Shown here: piece after piece, positions 8,806 through 18,438 of the stretch
How positions within the stretch are numbered: position 1 is the first letter of the stretch
Layout: every line of letters starts with the position of its first letter
Assembly (NCBI GenBank): GCA_022767485.1
Contig: JALEMY010000100.1
Location: 1 to 35,702, forward strand
Origin: Erysipelotrichaceae bacterium
Lineage (GTDB): Bacteria; Bacillota_I; Bacilli_A; RFN20; CAG-631
DNA: 35,702 nucleotides
Direction: 5' to 3'
Notes under the pieces: generated by a model
Told to the model about the DNA's origin: nothing
What the model saw: only the letters and a program-made list of their open reading frames with translations
Database searches by the model: none
Program-made: the position numbers and the translations under genes

Positions 8806-9996
8806 TTATTTTTTTCTAATTAAGGTGAAAACTGGTAAATCTACATCAAGTTTTGCTAGTAAAATTTGCTTTGGATGTCTAGCTATATCTACTTCATTAA
8901 AATCTAAATCTTTCAACTGTAAAATCTTTACATTACCACTATTTCCATTTGCTGATAAATAGTTTGCTTTAATCTTATTTTTAAAATTGTTTCTAACTTC
9001 GATTAAATTATAGCCATTTTCATCTTTTTGACTTAAAACAATAGCGATAAAACTTTGAGTTGGATTTTCTTTACTAGTATTTAATAGCAATGCTTCATTT
9101 TTTAATTTTTTACTTAAAAAGCCAGTATAAGTGATACGATTCTCCGCTTTTTTAATTTGATTAATATATGGTTTTATATCGATTTTATCGTTATTTTTAT
9201 TATCATAGACAGCATCGATTATTTTTCTATATGCATTTACAACAGTTGCAATATAATGAACTGATTTCATTCTTCCTTCAATTTTAAAACTATCGATATT
9301 TAATGATAATAAAGATGGAATGTATTTAATGCTCATTAAATCGCAAGAAGCAATGATGAAATTATCGTTTGAAACAAGAGTATCTTTTAAATAAAGATGA
9401 TATGTCCAACGACAAGAATGGGCGCAACCACCCTTATTTGCATCTCTATTTACCATCGCATTTGATAATGTGCAGCGTCCAGAATATGAAGAACACATTC
9501 CACCATGAATAAATGTTTCAATCGGAAGAACACTTTTATTTTTTACATCTTTAATGTCATCGATACTTAATTCTCTTGCAAGAACAACTCTATCTGCTAC
9601 ATCTTTAAAAAACTCTATCGCTTTAGAATTAGCAATTGAATGTTGCGTACTAACATGCACTTCAAAATGACAATTTAACTCTTTTGCACGTTTCATAATA
9701 TAAATGCTTGAAACGATAATAGCATGGACACCAATTTGATCTAAAGCTAGTAAATATTCATCTAAAGTAGCAAAATCATCATCTACAGGAACGATATTTA
9801 CTGTAACGTGAACTTTGGCGTTATGCTTGTTTGCAAATGTTACTGCCTCTTTTAAATCAACAAGTGAAAAATTATTTGCTTTTGCTCGAAGTGAAAATTG
9901 TTTTCCACCACAAAAAACGGCGTTTGCGCCGAATAAAATAGCTATTTTTAGCTTTTCTAAATCACCAGCAGGGGCTAATAATTCAACTTTTTCCAT
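8806..9996 (-). CDS. U32 family peptidase / tRNA hydroxylation protein (TrhP2/YrrO-like)
   Basis: ELLAPAGDLEKLKIAILFGANAVFCGG...; HGGMCSSYSGRCTLSNAMVNRDANKGGCAHSCRW; SFKIEGRMKS. Confidence 0.92.
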   Translation of the reverse strand: MEKVELLAPAGDLEKLKIAILFGANAVFCGGKQFSLRAKANNFSLVDLKEAVTFANKHNAKVHVTVNIVPVDDDFATLDEYLLALDQIGVHAIIVSSIYIMKRAKELNCHFEVHVSTQHSIANSKAIEFFKDVADRVVLARELSIDDIKDVKNKSVLPIETFIHGGMCSSYSGRCTLSNAMVNRDANKGGCAHSCRWTYHLYLKDTLVSNDNFIIASCDLMSIKYIPSLLSLNIDSFKIEGRMKSVHYIATVVNAYRKIIDAVYDNKNNDKIDIKPYINQIKKAENRITYTGFLSKKLKNEALLLNTSKENPTQSFIAIVLSQKDENGYNLIEVRNNFKNKIKANYLSANGNSGNVKILQLKDLDFNEVDIARHPKQILLAKLDVDLPVFTLIRKK

Positions 9997-9997
9997 A

Positions 9998-10864
9998 TTA
10001 CATTAACCCTACTCTTTTCATTAAAAATCCATCGGTGAAATCAATTGATGGGTCCAATTCTTTTAGCCTTTCATCTAAGTTATCTTCAAGTAGAGATCTT
10101 TTAAACAAATCGATAACTTCATAAATGTATTTGCTATCAAAAAATAAAGCATCAATAATAAACATATTGATATTTTTAGATAATGTTTTTGTGTAAGAAA
10201 GATAAGATAATACTTTGCTATCAAATATGGATGAAATACCATTTTGTTGTAGCACTTTATATTTTTCATCTCTAGTTTCTTCTTTTAAATACAATTCTTT
10301 ACTATTATTAATTTCTTGATTTATATTATGGTTTTTGGTAAAGTTTGATATTATTTTTCTTTCACTTTCATAAAGCATATAATAACCAAAGCATATAATT
10401 CCATAATTATCTTTTTTTTCTTCTTGTAAATTTAAAATATCGTTAATATTCATATCTTTGGAACATATAACATTTTCAATTCCATAATCTTGGTAAGTTT
10501 TAATATCTTTAGAATTTCTTAAAAATGTTTCATGACAAAAATAACAATGACTGTTAAAATTGTTTTCTTTAGCAATCATATATACAGCAAAATCTGTAAA
10601 AAAGATACCATCAATTTTTTCATTAATTAAAAACTTAATGAAGGTTTCAAGCTTTTCTAAATCTTTGTTTTTAAATATTTTATTGATCAAAAAATATACT
10701 TTTTTGTTATTTTTATGGCAATATTTCACTGCACTAATAATTTTTGCTTTGTTAAATGATTCATCAAAGCGATAAGAAAAATCCTTATTTGAAAGTAAAT
10801 AAGAATCCGCATTACTTAAAATATATAAATCATTAAAATGATTAATCTTTACTATTAGTTCCAT
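9998..10864 (-). CDS. U32-like paralog (TrhP1/YrrN-like), lacks Cys-rich motif
   Basis: Immediately upstream of the U32 gene, as in the yrrN-yrrO arrangement; barrel-like fold pattern; ATG at 10864 has SD AAGGAAG (track start 10885 over-extended). Confidence 0.65.
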   Translation of the reverse strand: MELIVKINHFNDLYILSNADSYLLSNKDFSYRFDESFNKAKIISAVKYCHKNNKKVYFLINKIFKNKDLEKLETFIKFLINEKIDGIFFTDFAVYMIAKENNFNSHCYFCHETFLRNSKDIKTYQDYGIENVICSKDMNINDILNLQEEKKDNYGIICFGYYMLYESERKIISNFTKNHNINQEINNSKELYLKEETRDEKYKVLQQNGISSIFDSKVLSYLSYTKTLSKNINMFIIDALFFDSKYIYEVIDLFKRSLLEDNLDERLKELDPSIDFTDGFLMKRVGLM

Positions 10865-10954
10865 TTTTTTCTTCCTTTTTCGCAAAATATTATACTATTT
10901 CACTATCGCAAAATGCAATGAAAATGATATAATGAAATAAATCGAGGTGGAGAT

Positions 10955-11863
10955 ATGGCAGAAAAAGAAAAGATATTAGCCATTGATATTGGTGGTACTA
11001 GTATAAAAATTGGTGTAATTTATGAACAAGATGTTATTGAAAGCACTTCTATTAGAAATACTTTTAAAGGCAAGTGCGAGGATTTAATTCCTGGCATTTA
11101 TGATATATGCAATTATTACGTAGATAAATATCAAATCAAGAAAATGGGAATTGGTTGTCCTGGTGATATCTTTGATGGTATTGTTTTATGGGCAGCTAAT
11201 TTAGGGTGGAAAAATTATCGCATATTGGAATCTTTTTCTAGTTACTTTCCACATCTTGAAATAAAAGTTGAAAACGATGGTAATGCTGCATGTTTAGCAG
11301 AATTGAAATTTGGTCAATTAAAAAATATTAATAATGGTATTTTTATGACGATAGGAAGAGGGATTGGTGGTTCTATAATTGTCAATCATAAAATTCTTCA
11401 TGGAAGTCATAGTTATGGTGGAAAAATTGGCCATATGGTCATTCATTCAAACGGGAGAAAATGCAATTGTGGTAGAAGAGGTTGTTTTGAAACTTATGGT
11501 TCAGTTTTAGGACTTATTCAAACGGTTAAAGAATGCAATGAAAAAGCAAGTAAAGATGAAATTATAGATATAAGTAAGTTGTCTGGTTTTCAAATTGTTC
11601 AACATTGTAAAAATGGCAATTGCTCAGTAAAATATGCTGTAAAAAAATGGCATAAAGATATCGCTGAAGGACTTTTAAATCTATGTAATATTATCGATCC
11701 TTCATTCGTTGTTATTGCCGGAGGAATTACAGATAGCGGGTTGATAGATATAAACTATATTAAAAATTACTTATCGAGGTTTGGCTATAATAATTGCGAT
11801 GTCAAACTTGCAACTTTCAAAGGTAAAACCGGTTTGGTTGGAGCTTCATTATTATTTGATTAA
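10955..11863 (+). CDS. ROK family kinase (glucokinase-like)
   Basis: ILAIDIGGTSIKIGV; VENDGNAACLAE; TIGRGIGGSI; zinc motif CNCGRRGCFETYGS. Confidence 0.92.
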   Translation: MAEKEKILAIDIGGTSIKIGVIYEQDVIESTSIRNTFKGKCEDLIPGIYDICNYYVDKYQIKKMGIGCPGDIFDGIVLWAANLGWKNYRILESFSSYFPHLEIKVENDGNAACLAELKFGQLKNINNGIFMTIGRGIGGSIIVNHKILHGSHSYGGKIGHMVIHSNGRKCNCGRRGCFETYGSVLGLIQTVKECNEKASKDEIIDISKLSGFQIVQHCKNGNCSVKYAVKKWHKDIAEGLLNLCNIIDPSFVVIAGGITDSGLIDINYIKNYLSRFGYNNCDVKLATFKGKTGLVGASLLFD

Positions 11864-11911
11864 AAAAGCTATAAAAGTGATTTTATCAATCATTTCTATA
11901 GCCTTTTTTTT
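11862..11911. terminator. Bidirectional terminator between ROK kinase and esterase genes
   Basis: AAAAAAGCTATAaaaGTGATTttatcAATCATttcTATAGCCTTTTTTTT, long imperfect stem with A-tract and T-tract. Confidence 0.8.
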
Positions 11912-12743
11912 AAATATATTCTTTTACAAAATGAATTGCATTATCAATCCATTGAGTATTGTATTTCATCTCTTGTAATATTTGTTTACTCATCGCATCA
12001 TTATAGACACTATCATCTGCTAGCGATTGACCATGATCATGCATAGGATAAATATGCATTTCCATGAAAACGTGATTATCCGCTAAAGCTTTGGCTAAGC
12101 ACAACGAATTTTTAACGGATACGCAATTGTCGAATGTCGTATGCCAAATAAATGTTTTTGGAAATGATGGACTAACATGCTTTTCAATTGAAAACTTTTC
12201 CATTAAACTTTGATCATTGTTAGAAAAATTTTCAAATGTTCCTTGATGTCTATATGAATTAGAAGAAATTACAGGATAGCCTAAAATACAACCATTTACT
12301 TTCATTTCATCTAAATTGATGTTTAAGTATTTTGCAAAGCTTTCATCTTCATGATAAGCACTACAAGAAGCTGCTAAATGACCACCAGCTGAAAAACCAC
12401 ATAGTGAAATGGCATCTTTATCAATATGGTAATGCTCAGCATTTCTTCTAATATAAGATAAAGCTGCAAAAACTTCGACAAATGGTAATGGATAAGTAAT
12501 ATTTGGTACGACTGAGTATTTAATAGTAAAAGCTGCTATATTGTTTCCCGCAAATCTTAAAGCGACCGGCTCAGATTCTCTTTCGCTGACGAATGCATAA
12601 CCACCACCTGGTATAACAAGTACGCATTTTCTTTTTTTATTTATTGAAAATTCATTGTAGTTTTCCGGACAAAAAGATGTTAAAAAAACATCGTTTTTTA
12701 ATGTTTTATAAATATTTTTTAAATTGATTGTTTCGTGAATCAT
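11910..12743 (-). CDS. Alpha/beta hydrolase (acetyl esterase / BD-FAE-like)
   Basis: PGGGYAFVSERE oxyanion region, GFSAGG nucleophile elbow, YPMHDHGQS; ATG at 12743 has SD AAGGAG (track start 12875 overlaps upp and is over-extended). Confidence 0.88.
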   Translation of the reverse strand: MIHETINLKNIYKTLKNDVFLTSFCPENYNEFSINKKRKCVLVIPGGGYAFVSERESEPVALRFAGNNIAAFTIKYSVVPNITYPLPFVEVFAALSYIRRNAEHYHIDKDAISLCGFSAGGHLAASCSAYHEDESFAKYLNINLDEMKVNGCILGYPVISSNSYRHQGTFENFSNNDQSLMEKFSIEKHVSPSFPKTFIWHTTFDNCVSVKNSLCLAKALADNHVFMEMHIYPMHDHGQSLADDSVYNDAMSKQILQEMKYNTQWIDNAIHFVKEYI

Positions 12744-12865
12744 AGTTTTCTCCTTTTTTAAAATTATCGTGATAAAATTATATAATATTTTTATGTAAAA
12801 AAACATACTAAAAATTATATGAATTGTGTTAGAATAATAAATAGTAAAATATTGGAGGAAAGAAA

Positions 12866-13492
12866 ATGCATACAATAGTTAAACACCCATTAATAGATGT
12901 TAAACTTTCAATTATGAGAGATGAGAACACAAAATCAAAAGAATTCCGTGAAAATTTAAATGAAATAGCTTCATTTATGTGCTTTGAAGTTTTTAAAGAT
13001 TTGCAGACTTACGACTCAGATGAAACATATTTTACACCAACTGGTGTAAAGTTGCATAAAAAGAAATTAACTCAAAAGATTATCATAGCTCCAATATTAA
13101 GAGCTGGAATTGGTTTATGTGATGGCATTAAAAATATGGTACCAACCGCTAGAATTGGACATATTGGTATGTATCGAAATGAAGAAACATTAGAACCAGT
13201 AGAATACTATTTTAAATTACCAGATGTAGAAAATCCATTAGTTGTAATTGTAGATCCAATGCTTGCTACAGGAGGTAGTGCTATAGCCGCTATTGATGCT
13301 TGCAAGAAAAGAGGATATAAAAATATTCGCTTGATGTGCCTTGTTGGTGCTCCAATTGGAGTTACAAATGTGGAAAAGGCTCATCCAGATGTTCATATTT
13401 ATCTTGCTGCATTAGACGAAAAATTAAATGAAAAAGGATATATAATTCCAGGACTTGGCGATGCCGGGGATCGTATTTTTGGAACTAAATAA
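12866..13492 (+). CDS. upp: Uracil phosphoribosyltransferase
   Basis: PILRAGIGLCDGI; VVIVDPMLATGGSAIAAID; YIIPGLGDAGDRIFGTK; SD ggagg. Confidence 0.98.
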   Translation: MHTIVKHPLIDVKLSIMRDENTKSKEFRENLNEIASFMCFEVFKDLQTYDSDETYFTPTGVKLHKKKLTQKIIIAPILRAGIGLCDGIKNMVPTARIGHIGMYRNEETLEPVEYYFKLPDVENPLVVIVDPMLATGGSAIAAIDACKKRGYKNIRLMCLVGAPIGVTNVEKAHPDVHIYLAALDEKLNEKGYIIPGLGDAGDRIFGTK

Positions 13493-13503
13493 ATATTTTT
13501 TAT

Positions 13504-13529
13504 AAGTGATACATTTTGTATCACTTTTT
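13504..13529 (+). terminator. Rho-independent terminator after upp
   Basis: Perfect 10-bp stem AAGTGATACA-TTT-TGTATCACTT followed by T-tract. Confidence 0.88.
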
Positions 13530-13589
13530 GATATATTTGTTATTTTTAAAATGAATTTTGTTTATTTTGAGACAAAGAAATAAAATGTC

Positions 13590-13618
13590 TTGATTAATAC
13601 ATATATAATATGTATAAT
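13590..13618 (+). promoter_or_regulatory. Putative sigma-A promoter of the opp operon with an internal palindrome
   Basis: TTGATT (13590-13595), 17-nt spacer, TATAAT (13613-13618); 8-3-8 palindrome ATACATAT-ATA-ATATGTAT at 13597-13615. Confidence 0.6.
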
Positions 13619-13649
13619 ATTCAAATGAAGGTTTAAAGAGGTGATAGAT

Positions 13650-14834
13650 TTGCTTAAGAAATTTAAAAAGAAGTCGTTATTTATATATATGCTTCCTTTA
13701 TTTTTATGTTCCTTGTCATCTTGTGGCTATGAAAGTGTTCATGATAAACAAGGATACACTCAAAAAGTTATCTACGATTTAGGAGAGGGAATATTTGACC
13801 CTAGTAAACGTAATACACATACTCTCGAGTTTTATTATCAACCAGGATCATATATTACAAATTTTGAAGGGGTTTTAGGTTATACATTTGTTAGAGAAAG
13901 CGAAGATGGAGTAAATTATGAAATGGATGGCTGGTATTTTGATAAAGAATTTACTCAGCCAGTTAACTTTGATGAATATACTTTGCCTAATGATAGTAAT
14001 ATTGTTACAACTATTTATGCAAAGTGGAATGCAATTTATGAAACATTCTTCAACATTTATTATTTAAATGAGCAAACTAATGAAATGGAATTACTTCAAT
14101 CATTAAGTTATGAGAGAAATAAACCATTTGTATTTGATACACAGTCTATTTTTTATCCAAGTGAGGAAACATACACATATATTGAATCTTACATGGATGA
14201 ACAAATGACACAAGTTGTAGATAGTTCTTATGTGTTAACAAGTCAAAATCAAAATTTGCCGATTTATACAAAGTGGATAAAAGGGAATTTTAAAGTTGTT
14301 AATACAGCTAAAGAATTAAAGAATTATTTTTCAAGGTTTGCAGCAACGCATGATTTATATATCAATAGCGATATCGATGCTTCACAAGATAATTTTTCTT
14401 CAGTATATTTATCTTCATTATCTAATAAACAAATTCTTGGAAACAATCATAAAATCACCAATTGGACACATTCTACTAGAAATGGTGAAAATGGTTCAAA
14501 AACAACGATTACAGTTGGTGGCTTTGTAGATACGTTAGAAGATTGTGTAATTAAAGATTTAATATTTGAAGATGCGATATTTACTATTGAAGCAAATACT
14601 TGTAAGTATGTTAACTTTGGCGGCCTTGCTGGTAAAATCGTTAATTCAACAATTGAAAATGTTAGTGTTTCTGGTAAGGTTATGTATACTCAAGGAACGA
14701 TTGATCGTTTAAATTCTACAAATGAAACGACAAAATTAAATGATATTAGAATTGCAAACAGTTCAATTTGCTATAGTGAAGAGACATCAACAATAACAGA
14801 TTGCTTTGTAAATTTAATTGATACAAGAAGTTAA
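13650..14834 (+). CDS. Lipoprotein with InlB B-repeat-like region and GLUG-like beta-helix motif
   Basis: Lipobox LCSLSSC; MDGWYFDKEFTQPVNFDEYTLP...TTIYAKW (InlB/Flg_new-like); FGGLAGKIVNSTIENVSVSGKV (GLUG-like). Track start GTG 13641 lies in SD (AGAGGTGA); TTG at 13650 is the likelier start. Confidence 0.75.
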   Translation: MLKKFKKKSLFIYMLPLFLCSLSSCGYESVHDKQGYTQKVIYDLGEGIFDPSKRNTHTLEFYYQPGSYITNFEGVLGYTFVRESEDGVNYEMDGWYFDKEFTQPVNFDEYTLPNDSNIVTTIYAKWNAIYETFFNIYYLNEQTNEMELLQSLSYERNKPFVFDTQSIFYPSEETYTYIESYMDEQMTQVVDSSYVLTSQNQNLPIYTKWIKGNFKVVNTAKELKNYFSRFAATHDLYINSDIDASQDNFSSVYLSSLSNKQILGNNHKITNWTHSTRNGENGSKTTITVGGFVDTLEDCVIKDLIFEDAIFTIEANTCKYVNFGGLAGKIVNSTIENVSVSGKVMYTQGTIDRLNSTNETTKLNDIRIANSSICYSEETSTITDCFVNLIDTRS

Positions 14835-14849
14835 AAGGAGGAAAAAAAT

Positions 14850-17408
14850 ATGAAAAACAAACTAATTAAGACCTTATTCGTTGGTCTATCTATGGGACTT
14901 ACAATTACAAGTTGTGGTGGAAATAACAATGAATCTAGTTCTACTGGTTCTTCTCATCAAGTATATAATAATGAGACAACACCACTAGTTTTTGCATCGC
15001 AAGATTTAGATGAAGTATTTAATCCATTTTATTATTCAACAGGACCAGATGGACAAATTATCGGTATGACACAAATTTCAATGTTTTCTACTGATAAGAA
15101 TGCAGACATTGCATATGGAGCTGATGAACCAGTTGTAGTGCTTGATTATGAAGTTAGTGAAAGCGATGGTAATACAACATATACATTCGTATTAAAGAAT
15201 ACATCATATAATGTTAAGTTCTCTAATGGTTCATATGTAACTCTTCGTGATGTATTGTTTAATTTATATGAATATTTAGATCCACAATATGCAGGTTCTT
15301 CTACAATGTATTCAACAAAAATTCTTGGATTAAACGAATATAGAACGCAAGAAGACAGTGAAGCAGGACAAGAAGCATTTGAAGAAAAATTTGCTCAAGA
15401 TGCTAATGATAGAGTAAATCAATTAGTTACTGTAGTTGAAGAAATATTTAATGAACATACAATCGTTACTGTAGATGATTTATTGACTAAGTATTTACCA
15501 CAAAAAGAACAACAATATGGTGGAAACAGCGAATTTAAAAATGCAGATAGATTTGTTGAAGACTTCACATATATTGGTGAAGAATTTAAAAAAGAATTAA
15601 AAAGTGACTTTAATAGCAATAAAGGTACTTATGAAGATAATGGCTTAAGTAATGATATTCAAACATTCTTCTATGTTGAAGGTTTAATTACCATCGATTT
15701 AGATAAAGCAAAAGACGATCCAACAAGAATTGAATATGGCGGCTTTGATGATGAAACAATCGCTACATATAATGATGGACAACCTATGAGTGAAGAACAA
15801 GCAATAGAAATTGTTTATGATTATTATTTCCCTGAACAATTCTCAACTATTGCTAATTATTGGCAAACAGCTACTACGATTCGTGAATCATTTGCCGGTG
15901 ATGCAAAAGAAGCTTATTTTGAAAACACAAAAGAAGATCGTAGATATAAATCGATTTCTGGTATTAAAGTAATTACTGAAGATACTAACGTTAATAATAA
16001 GATGTATAAATACGCATTATACAATTCAGATGGTAGTAAACTACAAGGATCTGACAATGGTTATGAAATGTTTTCTATTACTATTGAAGGTGTTGACCCT
16101 AAGGCAATTTGGAACTTTTCATTCTCTGTAGCTCCAATGTATTATTATTCAACTGAAGAATTAAACGCTAAATTTAATTATGGTTTTAATACTGATGATC
16201 CATGCTTTGGCGTTGAATATGGAAGCAAAACATTCCAAACAAATGTTATTAAATCTGAAAGCAGACGTGTTCCAATGGGCGCAGGTGCTTATAAAGCTAC
16301 AGATAAATATACAAATTTAAATTCTGATGAAATTACTCTTGGAACTTTCTTTGAATCAAAAACAGCTTATTTTGTAAGAAATGATTACTTCTTAATGGGC
16401 AAACCTAAAATTAAAATGATTCGTTATAAAGTAGTTCCTTCTAATCAAATGTTAAATTCATTGACACAAGGTGAAGTTCACTATTGTGAACCAAATGCTA
16501 AAAAAGAAATCGTAGATGAATTAAATGAACTTGCATCATCTGGATATTCATATGAGCAAATTCAAACTTTAGGTTATGGTTATATAGGAATCAATGCTGC
16601 AAAAATTCCTTCAGTTTACACTCGTCGTGCTATTATGAGTGCTATGAATGTTAAATTGACAATCGATTATTATTCTGGTGCTGCTGAAATTTTAACTCGT
16701 CCAATGTCTAAAGTTTCTTGGGCATATCCTAAAAATGCAACTACTTACTATCCTTATGATTCAACTGGTAAAACTTCTGAAAATTATTTAAAGATGGCTG
16801 GGTATACAAGAAACTCTCAAGGTAAAATGGTTGATAAAGATGGTAAACAATTAAAATTAACATTCACAATTGCCGGTGAAGATACTGACCACCCTACTGC
16901 ATCAACATTCTTACAAGCACAAACAATCTTAAATAGTTTAGGTTGTGATATTATCGTAAAACCAGATCCTGATGCTTTATCAAAATTAAACAATGGTGAA
17001 CTTGCTGTTTGGGCTGCTGCTTGGTCTACTACAATCGATCCTGATATGTATCAAACATATCATATTAAATCAACAGCAACTTCAACTAAAAACTGGGGTT
17101 ATGATGCTTTCAAAAGCGATGTAAATGGTACAACTTATTCATATGAAAAAGCGATCGTTGCTGAACTTTCAGAAAAGATAGAAGAAGCACGTGAAACAAA
17201 TAATCGTGATTTTAGAATTGCTAAATATGCTGAATGTTTAGACTTAGTTATGGATTTAGCTGTTGAACTTCCAACATATCAAAGAAATGACTTGTTTGCA
17301 TATAATGCAAATGTTATCGATACTTCAACACTAACTCCTAGCAGTGAATTATCTCCATATAATGGACTAATCAATCAAATTTGGAATTTAAGTTTAGTTA
17401 CAAAGTAA
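14850..17408 (+). CDS. oppA: Oligopeptide ABC transporter substrate-binding lipoprotein, 852 aa
   Basis: Lipobox TITSCG; SBP_bac_5-like region (VPMGAGAYKATD, GYGYIGINAAKIP...TRRAIMSAMN); followed by oppBCDF. Confidence 0.9.
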   Translation: MKNKLIKTLFVGLSMGLTITSCGGNNNESSSTGSSHQVYNNETTPLVFASQDLDEVFNPFYYSTGPDGQIIGMTQISMFSTDKNADIAYGADEPVVVLDYEVSESDGNTTYTFVLKNTSYNVKFSNGSYVTLRDVLFNLYEYLDPQYAGSSTMYSTKILGLNEYRTQEDSEAGQEAFEEKFAQDANDRVNQLVTVVEEIFNEHTIVTVDDLLTKYLPQKEQQYGGNSEFKNADRFVEDFTYIGEEFKKELKSDFNSNKGTYEDNGLSNDIQTFFYVEGLITIDLDKAKDDPTRIEYGGFDDETIATYNDGQPMSEEQAIEIVYDYYFPEQFSTIANYWQTATTIRESFAGDAKEAYFENTKEDRRYKSISGIKVITEDTNVNNKMYKYALYNSDGSKLQGSDNGYEMFSITIEGVDPKAIWNFSFSVAPMYYYSTEELNAKFNYGFNTDDPCFGVEYGSKTFQTNVIKSESRRVPMGAGAYKATDKYTNLNSDEITLGTFFESKTAYFVRNDYFLMGKPKIKMIRYKVVPSNQMLNSLTQGEVHYCEPNAKKEIVDELNELASSGYSYEQIQTLGYGYIGINAAKIPSVYTRRAIMSAMNVKLTIDYYSGAAEILTRPMSKVSWAYPKNATTYYPYDSTGKTSENYLKMAGYTRNSQGKMVDKDGKQLKLTFTIAGEDTDHPTASTFLQAQTILNSLGCDIIVKPDPDALSKLNNGELAVWAAAWSTTIDPDMYQTYHIKSTATSTKNWGYDAFKSDVNGTTYSYEKAIVAELSEKIEEARETNNRDFRIAKYAECLDLVMDLAVELPTYQRNDLFAYNANVIDTSTLTPSSELSPYNGLINQIWNLSLVTK

Positions 17409-17426
17409 CAAGAAAGGAGTATTATA

Positions 17427-18428
17427 ATGTTTAAATATATAGTTAAACGATTACTCCTTTCCATTCTCATTTTATTTGGTGTATCAGTTATTATTTATTT
17501 TTTAATAAGACTTATGCCATCTGATTACTTTGAAAAACAATTTTCATCACAACTTGCTTCAGGAGCAATAAATATGGATGATATCATCGAAATTAAAAAA
17601 CTTTATGGTTTAGATGATGATTCATTTATGGGAATTGTTAAAGGTTATTTTTCTTGGCTATTTAAAGCTTTAAGTGGCGATTTAGGTGAATCTTTTATTT
17701 ATAAAAGACCTGTTGCCGAAGTAATTAGCGATAAAATGTGGATTTCATTTGCCATTTCTGGTATTGCATTAATCTTTGAATTTATTATTGCTATTCCTCT
17801 TGGTGTTTCAAGTGCTGTTAAGCAATATTCAATCCAAGATTATTTAGTAACGATATTAGTAATGGTGGGTATTTCGTTTCCATCTTTCTTCTTTGCAAAT
17901 ATTTTGATTAAAATCTTTGCTGTTAATTTAGGTTGGTTACCAGTTTCTGGTCAAACCGATGCCACAATAGATGCATCTACAATATCTACTTTCCAATATT
18001 TATTTGGAAACTTTAAACATTTAATTTTACCGATGGTAACATTAGTTGTTTTATCAATTGGTGGTATGATGCGTTATACAAGAACAAATACTCTTGAAGT
18101 ATTAAATGCCGATTATATTCGTACAGCACGTGCAAAAGGCTTAAGCGAAAGAAAGGTTATTTATAAACATGCATTTAGAAATACAATGATTCCTCTTGTA
18201 ACGACATTTGCAGGTATCCTACCTTCATTATTTGGAGGAGCGATGATCGTTGAACAAGTATTTGGAATAGAAGGTATTGGTAATATTGCTTATAATGCAT
18301 TAAAGCAAGGCGATATTCCCTTTATCATGGGTTACAATATGTTTTTAGCAATACTTACTATTGTTGGAACATTATTTTCCGATATTATGTATGCTGTTGT
18401 TGACCCAAGAGTAAAACTTGGAAAGTAG
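17427..18428 (+). CDS. oppB: Oligopeptide ABC transporter permease OppB
   Basis: MFKYIVKRLLLSILILFGVSVIIYFLIRLMP; EAA-type loop YIRTARAKGLSERKVIYKHAFRNTMIPLVT. Confidence 0.95.
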   Translation: MFKYIVKRLLLSILILFGVSVIIYFLIRLMPSDYFEKQFSSQLASGAINMDDIIEIKKLYGLDDDSFMGIVKGYFSWLFKALSGDLGESFIYKRPVAEVISDKMWISFAISGIALIFEFIIAIPLGVSSAVKQYSIQDYLVTILVMVGISFPSFFFANILIKIFAVNLGWLPVSGQTDATIDASTISTFQYLFGNFKHLILPMVTLVVLSIGGMMRYTRTNTLEVLNADYIRTARAKGLSERKVIYKHAFRNTMIPLVTTFAGILPSLFGGAMIVEQVFGIEGIGNIAYNALKQGDIPFIMGYNMFLAILTIVGTLFSDIMYAVVDPRVKLGK

Positions 18429-18438
18429 GTGAATTATT

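Noticed and set aside
10890-10935. Inverted-repeat-like sequence TTTCACTATCGCAAAATGCAATGAAA in the divergent promoter region
   Set aside because: Arms are asymmetrically spaced (5 vs 2 nt); not convincing as an operator in AT-rich DNA.
12744-12875. Upstream extension of the esterase ORF overlapping upp
   Set aside because: Lacks SD and overlaps the divergent upp promoter; ATG at 12743 has a good SD.
13560-13588. TTTATTT...AAATAAA inverted repeat upstream of the opp promoter
   Set aside because: Pure A/T arms expected by chance in this composition.
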